Shown here: piece by piece, positions 1 through 5,451 of the stretch
How positions within the stretch are numbered: position 1 is the stretch's first letter
Layout: the number at the start of each line of letters is the position of its first letter
The notes under the pieces: generated by a model
Databases searched by the model: none
What the model was told of the DNA's origin: nothing
What the model saw: the letters and a program-made list of their open reading frames with translations, nothing else
Program-made: the position numbers and the translations under genes
Origin: Deltaproteobacteria bacterium
GTDB taxonomy: Bacteria; Desulfobacterota; Syntrophia; Syntrophales; Smithellaceae
Direction: 5' to 3'
Assembly (NCBI GenBank): GCA_017860985.1
Contig: JAGFXG010000270.1
Span: 1-5,451, forward strand
DNA length: 5,451 bases

Positions 1-415
1 TGAACTGAACGATAAATTTAACGAAGCCCTTGACGATGATTTCAATACGGCACAGGCCCTGGGTTATGTTTTCGAAGCTGCCAGGTTAATCAACAATATC
101 AACACTGTAGAAAAGAAGATGGCGGCGGGAACCAAAAAGACCATTTTGGATGCAGCAGCAGCTGTTTTTTCTCATTTTGGCGATGTGCTGGGTATTTTTC
201 AATACGATCCGGACGTCTTCTTTCATGCTGATCGTGATATTGAAGCCGGCAAACGTGGTCTGGATGTTCCCCGGATAGAGTCGATGATACTGGAGAGGCA
301 AAATGCCCGTGCAGACAAAGACTGGAACAGATCTGACAATATTCGCAAGGAACTGGCATCTCAGAATATTATTTTAAAAGATTCAGCAGATCATACGACC
401 TGGCTGATTGAATAG
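1..415 (+). CDS. cysS: Cysteinyl-tRNA synthetase, C-terminal part (5' end outside window)
   Basis: Cytoplasmic enzyme that charges tRNA-Cys with cysteine using ATP. Only the last 137 residues are present. Base 1 is the third base of a codon and the open frame runs from base 2 to the TAG at 413-415. The visible part is the C-terminal helical, anticodon-binding (DALR-type) region. It starts with the family-typical stretch EALDDDFNTAQAL, continues through a helix ending RLINNIN, and closes with the signature region ERQNARADKDWNRSDNIRKE followed by NIILKDS and TTW near the end. These match the usual CysRS pattern (ER..AR..KDW..AD.IR.EL...GI.L.D...T.W). The class I catalytic domain with HIGH and KMSKS lies upstream and cannot be checked. 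The protein ends normally, so there is no sign of truncation at the 3' end. Identification is firm even though partial. Confidence 0.95.
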   Translation, partial: ELNDKFNEALDDDFNTAQALGYVFEAARLINNINTVEKKMAAGTKKTILDAAAAVFSHFGDVLGIFQYDPDVFFHADRDIEAGKRGLDVPRIESMILERQNARADKDWNRSDNIRKELASQNIILKDSADHTTWLIE

Positions 416-421
416 GGAACA

Positions 422-444
422 AGCCTGCATTTTTTATGCGGGCT
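422..444 (+). terminator. Stem-loop after cysS, possible weak terminator
   Basis: Seven bases after the cysS stop, AGCCTGCAT (422-430) pairs with ATGCGGGCT (436-444), giving a 9-bp stem with one G-T wobble and a TTTTT loop. Position and stem quality suit an intrinsic terminator. The bases after the stem (CGCACAGGCGG) are not a T run, so termination by this element alone would be weak, and it may instead protect the mRNA 3' end. Confidence 0.45.
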
Positions 445-488
445 CGCACAGGCGGCAGGTCGTCTTCTTAATATTTCTTTCCTGGTTT

Positions 489-518
489 ATGAAATATATG
501 GAAAAGAACCAATATAAT
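489..518 (+). promoter_or_regulatory. Possible sigma70-type promoter for the ctpA cluster
   Basis: A perfect -10 hexamer TATAAT lies at 513-518 in the AT-rich part of the cysS-ctpA gap. The best -35 candidate, ATGAAA at 489-494, matches TTGACA at only four of six positions and leaves an 18-bp spacer. The site lies about 65 bases before the ctpA start, a sensible leader length. The surrounding DNA is AT-rich, so a chance TATAAT is possible. Confidence 0.35.
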
Positions 519-572
519 GGTATATACTTAATTTTATTAATATCATTTTTAACAAAATACCTCTTTCCGTGT

Positions 573-576
573 GAGG
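573..576 (+). promoter_or_regulatory. Ribosome binding site that sets the ctpA start
   Basis: GAGG at 573-576 lies six bases before the ATG at 583. It overlaps the alternative GTG start at 571, which therefore cannot use it. This favours 583 as the start. Confidence 0.6.
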
Positions 577-582
577 CAAGAC

Positions 583-1905
583 ATGAAAAACATATCCGCT
601 AAATGGCTGCTAACCTTAATCGTAGTCCTCGGCCTTTTTGTTGTTTTTTGGCCTTCTTACGACAGTAAGGTCTCTGCAAAGGAAAAAAATATCTACAAGG
701 AGATCAAAACATTCAACGAAGTGTTGGACATGGTGCAGAAGAATTATGTGGAACAGGTTGATTCCTCCACGTTAATTCAGGGCGCGATCAATGGTATGAT
801 CAAAACCCTGGATCCGCACAGCGCGTTTATGACTCCAGAAGTATACAAAGGACTGGAAGAAGAGACACAGGGGCATTTTGGAGGCCTCGGCATAGAGATT
901 ACCCTGGTTAAAGATGTGTTGACTGTTGTGTCTCCCATTGAGGATACACCCGCTTATAAAGCCGGCGTGAAAGCCGGGGATCAGATCATCAAGATTGACG
1001 GCAAATCAACAAAAGATATTTCCATTGTGGAAGCCGTAAAAAAGCTGCGCGGGAAAAAGGGCACCAAAGTGACCATCACGATCATGCGGGAGAGTATGGT
1101 CAAACCGCAAAATATTGTTCTGACCCGGGCCGAAATTCAAGTCAAAAGCGTGAAGACAAAAACGTTCGATAACAATATCGGATATATCCGCATCTCTTCT
1201 TTCAATGAAAAAACTGCTGCGGATCTTCGCAGGGCCCTTGACGATGTGAAAGCAAAATCAAATCCCATGCAGGGGCTGGTGCTGGATTTGAGAAACGATC
1301 CGGGAGGACTTTTAAATCAGGCGATCGAAGTGTCTGATATGTTCCTAAGATCGGGTGTTATCGTTTCCACGCGCGGACGAACGAAAAGCATGGAAACAAA
1401 GATGCAGGCCAGGGATGACGGCTCCAGGGAAGTGACTGTTCCCATGGTTGTTCTGGTGAATGAAGGAACAGCGAGCGCAGCGGAAATTGTGGCGGGAGCC
1501 CTTCAGGATAATGGACGTGCGCTGATTGTAGGAACCCAGACCTTTGGCAAGGCATCGGTACAGACCGTAATCCGACTGGAAGACGGGTCGGCGCTGAAAT
1601 TGACGACCGCCCGGTATTATACACCCAAGGGCAGATCCATCCAGGCTGAGGGGATCAAACCGGATCTGATCGTTAAACTAAAGAAGCCGTCGAAAGATAC
1701 GGCGGATAGTCAAACCGATGAAATGATGCGGGAAAAAGATCTTGAAGGTCATATCCTGCCTGCCGGAGGAGACGGCAGGGAAGTAGACGATCATAAAGTT
1801 GACAATTCAAAAGAAGTGGATGATCTGGACAAAGACAATCAGGTGAGAACAGCTGTTGATATTTTAAGAGGCTGGCACATGATGAAAAAGACTCTGGCCA
1901 ACTGA
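583..1905 (+). CDS. ctpA: Carboxyl-terminal processing protease CtpA (S41 family, PDZ domain)
   Basis: Periplasmic serine protease that trims or degrades envelope proteins from their C-termini; 440 residues, normal for CtpA. ATG 583 is chosen over GTG 571 because of the GAGG at 573-576. Residues 1-7 are basic, 8-23 form a hydrophobic signal or anchor segment, and VSA at 30-32 could be a cleavage site. An N-terminal helical region contains LDPHSAFM (76-83). A PDZ domain covers about 95-170 and begins at GGLGIEI (100-106). In the S41 core, Ser298 lies in GTASAAE, Lys323 in TFGKASVQ and Gln327 four residues on. The 25-residue Ser-Lys gap and the +4 Gln match E. coli Prc (S430, K455, Q459), so the enzyme should be active. 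After the core, residues 367-440 are a charged tail. The stop TGA at 1903-1905 overlaps an ATG at 1905, suggesting translational coupling to the next gene. It is the first gene of a likely four-gene operon. Confidence 0.96.
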   Translation: MKNISAKWLLTLIVVLGLFVVFWPSYDSKVSAKEKNIYKEIKTFNEVLDMVQKNYVEQVDSSTLIQGAINGMIKTLDPHSAFMTPEVYKGLEEETQGHFGGLGIEITLVKDVLTVVSPIEDTPAYKAGVKAGDQIIKIDGKSTKDISIVEAVKKLRGKKGTKVTITIMRESMVKPQNIVLTRAEIQVKSVKTKTFDNNIGYIRISSFNEKTAADLRRALDDVKAKSNPMQGLVLDLRNDPGGLLNQAIEVSDMFLRSGVIVSTRGRTKSMETKMQARDDGSREVTVPMVVLVNEGTASAAEIVAGALQDNGRALIVGTQTFGKASVQTVIRLEDGSALKLTTARYYTPKGRSIQAEGIKPDLIVKLKKPSKDTADSQTDEMMREKDLEGHILPAGGDGREVDDHKVDNSKEVDDLDKDNQVRTAVDILRGWHMMKKTLAN

Positions 1906-1917
1906 TGATGTTGCTTC

Positions 1918-1922
1918 AGGAG
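1918..1922 (+). promoter_or_regulatory. Orphan Shine-Dalgarno-like AGGAG before the deacetylase gene
   Basis: AGGAG is a strong ribosome-binding match, but the nearest usable start in the right frame, TTG at 1942, is 19 bases away, which is too far. At ideal spacing (7 bases) the in-frame codon is CTT at 1930, not a normal start. If the gene really starts at 1905 or 1908 (see the next gene), this motif is simply coding sequence. Confidence 0.25.
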
Positions 1923-1941
1923 AACCGAACTTTTAACGTTA

Positions 1942-2886
1942 TTGATTGTCGCATCCATTGCTGCCATTGTGTACGTGAGTTTATTTCATCGAGAAGAAAC
2001 GGGTCTGCAACCGGCGGGGAAGAAGCAATCCTCGCAACAAAAGGTCTCATCTAAAGAAAAATCGCAGACACTGACACGGGTCAAAGAGGTGAAGGAAAAG
2101 GAAAAAACCAGTGACGTTTCTGTATCGGAATCGGCAGTCGAGAAAAACACGAAGAAAGAAAAAATTGTTGTTGCCAAGATTGTGCCGCCCCGGTTATCCG
2201 TCAAACATGTCGCCATAATTATTGATGACATCGGCTATGACATGAAACCGGTACGGGATCTTTTGAACATTGACGCGGACATTACCTTTGCCATTTTACC
2301 GCTTCTGCCACATTCACGTGAAGCAGCGGAATCCCTGCATCGAGTCAAACGTGAAACCCTGCTGCATCTGCCGATGGAACCACTTTCCTATCCGAAGGAA
2401 AAGCCAGGCACAGGCGCTCTTTTTACGGAGATGAATGATGCGGAAATCGTTTCACAGCTGGAAAAAAACATGGCCAGCGTGCCCTATGTTTCCGGTGTCA
2501 ACAATCACATGGGCTCCAAATTCATGGCTGACGAAGAGAAACTGATGCCGGTCTTCAGGCAGCTGAAGCAAAGAGGGTTGTTTTTTATCGATTCACGAAC
2601 GACCCGTTCATCCAAAACCCTGCAGGCTGCTGAAAAAGTTCAATTGACCGTCGCGTCACGCAGGGTCTTTCTCGACAATGATCGGGACTATCAGAAAATC
2701 TATCAGATTCTGATGGAGGCGGCCAATGCACCAGGCGGCGGAGCGCCGTTGATTCTGATTGGCCATCCCTATCCGGAAACGATTCGGGCGATCAGAGACG
2801 CCACCAAAGTATTTCGGGAAAAAGGCATATCCATCATCCCGGTATCTAAACTGATCAAGATGACATCTTCGCAAGGCGTATCCTAA
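1942..2886 (+). CDS. Divergent polysaccharide deacetylase family protein (YibQ/DUF610 type)
   Basis: Envelope protein of the divergent polysaccharide deacetylase family, which resembles NodB-fold enzymes but has no settled substrate. From the TTG at 1942 it has 314 residues: a short hydrophobic segment (1-14), a Lys/Glu/Ser-rich linker (about 15-85), and the conserved domain (about 88-305). Family landmarks are VAIIIDDIGYD with Asp95-Asp96, LLHLPMEP (140-147), NNHMGS (187-192), IDSRTT (216-221), and GHPYPET (274-280). The 5' end is uncertain. No ATG or GTG is in frame. The frame is open back to 1909 and there encodes two arginines plus more hydrophobic residues, which would make a better membrane anchor. 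The ATGs at 1905 and 1908, overlapping the ctpA stop, are one frame off; dropping one T at 1911-1912 would join them to this frame. It follows ctpA closely and precedes the TPR gene by 31 bases. Family assignment is firm; the start is not. Confidence 0.9.
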   Translation: MIVASIAAIVYVSLFHREETGLQPAGKKQSSQQKVSSKEKSQTLTRVKEVKEKEKTSDVSVSESAVEKNTKKEKIVVAKIVPPRLSVKHVAIIIDDIGYDMKPVRDLLNIDADITFAILPLLPHSREAAESLHRVKRETLLHLPMEPLSYPKEKPGTGALFTEMNDAEIVSQLEKNMASVPYVSGVNNHMGSKFMADEEKLMPVFRQLKQRGLFFIDSRTTRSSKTLQAAEKVQLTVASRRVFLDNDRDYQKIYQILMEAANAPGGGAPLILIGHPYPETIRAIRDATKVFREKGISIIPVSKLIKMTSSQGVS

Positions 2887-2917
2887 TTATACACGAATTG
2901 AAAGCAGCCGTTTTCCT

Positions 2918-4624
2918 ATGCAAAAAAAAATAATTATTTTGATTATCTGCGGACTTCTTTTTTCCGCAACTAAGGGTGATTGCACTTCTCCTCTAAAGGT
3001 CCGTCCGTCATCCAATCCATCCGTTGACGAAGTCTACTCCAAAGAGGCTGCCTATCATTATTCAATGGCTGTTTTGTCGCGGCTGAATAATGACCTGCCG
3101 GGAGCAATTGACCAGATGAAAAAGGCGCTTGCAGTTCATCCGGATTCGCTCTATCTGAATACCGAACTGGTTTCGCTGTATGCCGAAAACCGCGATGTTA
3201 ACAATGCCTTGTCTCTGGGTGAGGCCATGCTGGCTAAGAATCCCGGCAATATCGAACTGCGGTCGATCATGGGCGGCTTGTATTTCAACTTGCGCAAATA
3301 CGACAAAGCGATTCGTGAATATCAGACCATTATTGAGATTGACCCGAAGAATCTGGTTGCCCACTTATTCCTGGCAACAATCTATACTCAGGAGAAAAAG
3401 TATGATTTGGCGCGAAAGGCTTATCAGCAAATCCTGAAAATGGATCCCGGCAATATTATCGGGATGTATTATTATGCGAAAACACTCACCCAGATGAATC
3501 GTCCGGCAGAGGCGGAGGCGCTTTATAAAAAAATGACCATGCAAAAACCGGAGTTTGAAGCAGCCTGGTTGAGCCTTGCCGCGCTTTATGAAAGCGAGAA
3601 CAAGCATGATGCGGCCATTGCTGTTTATCGGGCTTATCTGGAGATAAACCCGGCCCGGATCATTTTTCGTGTGAAGATCGCGCAACAGCTGGTGAAAGCG
3701 AAGAAGCAGTCACTGGCAGAAAAAGAATTAAAAGAAGCTTTGCAGGCTGATCCCGCCAACCGGGATGTGCGAACCATGCTGGGACTGTTATATTATGAAA
3801 TGAAGCAGTTTGATGCGGCAAGCGCCCAGTTTTTGACGCTTTTGCAAGCATCGCCCGGAGATGAAAAAATCCGCTATCTTCTGGCCAATTCGCTGGAGCA
3901 AAAGGGTGATTTGCCTGCCGCACTGGCGGAGTATCAAAAAATCTCCCCTGATTTCGAATTGTATGCGAATGCTCAAGTTCTTGCAGCCATGATTTGCAAG
4001 AAAGAAGGCAGAATTGAAGACGCCATTGCGGTTATGACCCGGGCCATCGAAAAGAAAAACGATCAGGCAGCGCTTTATCTCTATTTGTCATCGCTGTATG
4101 AAGAGAAGAAAGATATGACCGCAGCGGAAAAAACAATCCAGGAAGGTATAGGGCGTTTTCCCCGCAATACCGATATGTATTATGTTCTGGGCACGCTTCA
4201 GGAAAAAACGAATCGTTTTGAGGAGAGCATCAAGTCGATGCAAAAAGTTCTGGACATTGATCCGCAGCATGCCGACGCTCTTAATTTTATCGGCTACACG
4301 TATGCCGACCGTGGCATTCACCTGGACGAGGCAGAGCAAATGATTGTCCAGGCCCTGAAGATCAAACCGAAAAACGGATATATTCTGGATTCCCTGGGCT
4401 GGGTTCATTTTAAAAAAAATCAGTACGACAGAGCGCTTACGCATCTCAAGGAAGCTCTGGAACTCTTGCCGGATGATCCCAATATTAACGAACATATGGG
4501 GGATGTTTATCTGAAGATCGGACGGGAGCAGGAAGCGCTGAAATATTACCGGAAGGCAGCGAAGATTGATCCTGATAACGTTAAACTGAAAGAGAAACTG
4601 GAAAATCTGATCAACAAAAAATAA
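2918..4624 (+). CDS. Exported TPR-repeat protein, possible CtpA adaptor (LbcA-like)
   Basis: A 568-residue scaffold protein made almost wholly of TPR repeats, which bind other proteins. Residues 1-24 look like a Sec signal (MQKK, then a hydrophobic run to about residue 16). No good lipobox is seen: Cys11 sits too early after LII, and Cys22 follows KGD. About fifteen 34-residue repeats run from 44 to 553, with clear units at 112-145 (YDKAIREYQTIIEIDP), 417-450 (MQKVLDIDP), 451-485, 486-519 (ILDSLGWVHFKKNQYDRAL) and 520-553. Unit 13 is one residue long and carries FIGYTYADRG, a stretch shared by the Pseudomonas PA4667 type of TPR protein that lies upstream of lolB. PA4667 is LbcA, the activator of CtpA. 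Start ATG 2918 has only a weak upstream GAAAG, but no other start is in frame back to the previous stop. The gene lies 31 bases after the deacetylase gene and 48 before the LolB-like gene. The TPR assignment is certain; the adaptor role is inferred from synteny and architecture. Confidence 0.93.
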   Translation: MQKKIIILIICGLLFSATKGDCTSPLKVRPSSNPSVDEVYSKEAAYHYSMAVLSRLNNDLPGAIDQMKKALAVHPDSLYLNTELVSLYAENRDVNNALSLGEAMLAKNPGNIELRSIMGGLYFNLRKYDKAIREYQTIIEIDPKNLVAHLFLATIYTQEKKYDLARKAYQQILKMDPGNIIGMYYYAKTLTQMNRPAEAEALYKKMTMQKPEFEAAWLSLAALYESENKHDAAIAVYRAYLEINPARIIFRVKIAQQLVKAKKQSLAEKELKEALQADPANRDVRTMLGLLYYEMKQFDAASAQFLTLLQASPGDEKIRYLLANSLEQKGDLPAALAEYQKISPDFELYANAQVLAAMICKKEGRIEDAIAVMTRAIEKKNDQAALYLYLSSLYEEKKDMTAAEKTIQEGIGRFPRNTDMYYVLGTLQEKTNRFEESIKSMQKVLDIDPQHADALNFIGYTYADRGIHLDEAEQMIVQALKIKPKNGYILDSLGWVHFKKNQYDRALTHLKEALELLPDDPNINEHMGDVYLKIGREQEALKYYRKAAKIDPDNVKLKEKLENLINKK

Positions 4625-4672
4625 TAAAGGATTCCCCGTATCATTATTATCTTACCTGAAAGTGTTTTTCGG

Positions 4673-5324
4673 ATGCATTTTTTCTGCATACCTGTCATCC
4701 TATTGGTTATCCTGCCGGTTCTCATCTGCGGATGTGCTGCGGGGACGCATGTGTTTTCCACAGTACAACATGAAAAATCTTTAACCGTCTTGTCCCCGGC
4801 CATCCAGGAAACAGACAGGATTGTGGCTACGGCGGAAATTGACCTGGAGACAGAGCAGGGGCATTATCCGGTTCGGGTTGCATTGATTGTGCAGAAACCC
4901 TCCTATCTTCGCCTGGAGGTTCTTCCGGTGATCGGGACACCCGATTTATATCTGTCGGCTACGCCTGATCATCTGCAAATATTTATTCCGTCGAGAGAAG
5001 AATTTTATTCAGGGAAACCTTCAGCTGAAAATCTGGCTCGTTTTTTACCATGGGGATTCAATGTTGAAGATATTGTAATGATTCTTTCCTGCGATTTTCC
5101 AACCCATGAAGGAAAGGTTTCGTCTCGGGCAAGTGATCAGGAGGGTACGATACGATGATTATGTATCAGGTGGCAGTCTACCCCGGAAGATAACCATTAT
5201 TCAGGCGGACCATATGACACGAATTTTAGTAAAATATGCTGATCTTAAAATCGTCAAAGCAACAAATATGGCCGTTTTTGAACTGCCTGTCCCGGCAGGT
5301 ATTCAAAAAATCAGTTTGGATTAA
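4673..5324 (+). pseudogene. LolB/DUF4292-like outer-membrane lipoprotein gene, split by a frameshift
   Basis: The product would be a lipoprotein related to LolB, which receives lipoproteins at the outer membrane. The first frame (4673-5158, 161 residues) has a signal peptide with lipobox ICGC, lipidated Cys21, then PSYLRLEVLPVIGTPDLYL and LARFLPWGF, typical of this family. That frame stops at TGA 5156-5158. The expected C-terminal part (RYDDYVSGGSLPRKI ... FELPVPAG) continues one frame over to the TAA at 5322-5324. Dropping one G from the GGG at 5143-5145 joins the frames as SDQE-VRYDDY and gives a normal 216-residue protein. No independent start or ribosome site explains the second part. The ATG at 4673 lacks a close ribosome site; AAAGG at 4626-4630 is too far upstream. 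A TPR gene followed by lolB and then ispE is a known order in Pseudomonas, so ispE may follow beyond the window. The lesion could be real or a consensus error. Confidence 0.8.
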
Positions 5325-5341
5325 TAGTCATGCATGCAGAA

Positions 5342-5359
5342 ACTTGGCTGATACCAAGT
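5342..5359. repeat. Inverted repeat, 6-bp arms
   Basis: ACTTGG (5342-5347) and CCAAGT (5354-5359) form a perfect 6-bp stem with a 6-base loop. It is the first of three successive hairpins after the LolB-like gene. Confidence 0.5.
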
Positions 5360-5364
5360 CGCAT

Positions 5365-5393
5365 GTAGTTGCCAATTTCAGAGTGGCAACTAC
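5365..5393. repeat. Perfect 10-bp inverted repeat
   Basis: GTAGTTGCCA (5365-5374) and TGGCAACTAC (5384-5393) pair perfectly around a 9-base loop. No T run follows, so it is not a standard terminator. With its neighbours it suggests a dispersed palindromic element or a structured RNA. Confidence 0.7.
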
Positions 5394-5419
5394 CGGTAGG
5401 GAAGGAATCGTTTCTTTTT

Positions 5420-5440
5420 GCGCTTCCTTGCGGAATGCGC
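5420..5440. repeat. Hairpin with 8-bp stem and one bulge
   Basis: GCGCTTCC (5420-5427) pairs with GGAA plus GCGC (5432-5440, T5436 bulged) around a TTGC loop. An outer pairing, ACCGG (5392-5396) with CCGGT (5443-5447), could enclose it. The trailing bases TCTTT reach the window edge, so a terminator role cannot be ruled out. Confidence 0.45.
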
Positions 5441-5451
5441 ATCCGGTCTTT

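Noticed and set aside
571..582. GTG at 571 as the ctpA start
   Set aside because: The only good ribosome-binding match (GAGG 573-576) lies within this extension and is well spaced for the ATG at 583.
408..602. Small open frame of 64 codons between cysS and ctpA
   Set aside because: It overlaps the cysS end, the stem-loop and the ctpA start, begins at a TTG without a ribosome site, and has no recognisable protein features.
1755..1779. CCTGCC/GGCAGG inverted repeat as a terminator
   Set aside because: It lies inside the ctpA coding sequence with no following T run.
1905..2054. 49-codon overlapping frame from ATG 1905 as a small protein
   Set aside because: It is polar, Cys/His-scattered and overlaps the deacetylase frame. 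It is more likely the misread start of that gene.
4088..4495. Long open frame (135 codons) on the minus strand
   Set aside because: It lies entirely under the TPR gene, whose repeat pattern is unmistakable. The reverse frame is a shadow.
5283..5298. CTGCC/GGCAG hairpin near the end of the LolB-like gene as a terminator
   Set aside because: It is within coding sequence for the conserved LPVPAG stretch. The nearest run downstream is A, not T, on this strand.
5106..5324. A separate small gene starting at ATG 5106
   Set aside because: Its first residues (to about 5145) do not resemble anything and overlap the end of the LolB-like frame, while the rest matches that family's C-terminus. A frameshift explains it better.
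5325..5451. tRNA gene in the right-hand tail
   Set aside because: The hairpins do not form a cloverleaf, and no TPsiC-like GGTTCRA motif or acceptor pairing is visible.

Overview
The window reads as ordinary chromosomal sequence from a Gram-negative bacterium, most likely a delta-type proteobacterium (Desulfobacterota, possibly the Syntrophus/Smithella side). That placement is inferred from protein style and gene order, not from a search. Every gene lies on the + strand with tight spacing. The products belong to the cell envelope, apart from the tail of a tRNA synthetase at the left edge. There is no transposase, phage gene, CRISPR array, tRNA or rRNA that I can recognise.

Layout: (1) positions 1-415 hold the C-terminal 137 residues of cysteinyl-tRNA synthetase. 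(2) Positions 416-582 are an intergenic stretch with a 9-bp stem-loop just after cysS, then an AT-rich part with a possible promoter. (3) Positions 583-1905 encode a complete CtpA-type S41 carboxyl-terminal processing protease with signal anchor, PDZ domain and an intact Ser/Lys/Gln active site. (4) Positions 1942-2886 encode a divergent polysaccharide deacetylase (YibQ/DUF610 type) whose 5' end is awkward: it has no ATG in frame, and a one-base indel near 1911 may be hiding the true start. (5) Positions 2918-4624 encode an exported protein built of about fifteen tetratricopeptide (TPR) repeats. (6) Positions 4673-5324 encode a LolB/DUF4292-like outer-membrane lipoprotein split by an apparent one-base frameshift near 5143-5145. 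(7) Positions 5325-5451 are a non-coding tail rich in perfect inverted repeats.

How they may work together: in Pseudomonas aeruginosa, CtpA is activated by a TPR lipoprotein, LbcA, and the two degrade peptidoglycan hydrolases. There, ctpA sits beside a YibQ-type gene at one locus, while the TPR gene sits beside lolB and ispE at another. This window joins both sets in one co-directional cluster (protease, deacetylase-like protein, TPR protein, LolB-like lipoprotein). The most interesting reading is therefore a genetically linked CtpA-plus-TPR-adaptor proteolysis module for controlling envelope growth. This is inference from family knowledge and gene order. The two suspected one-base indels are the main quality concern. 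They may be real lesions or consensus errors.
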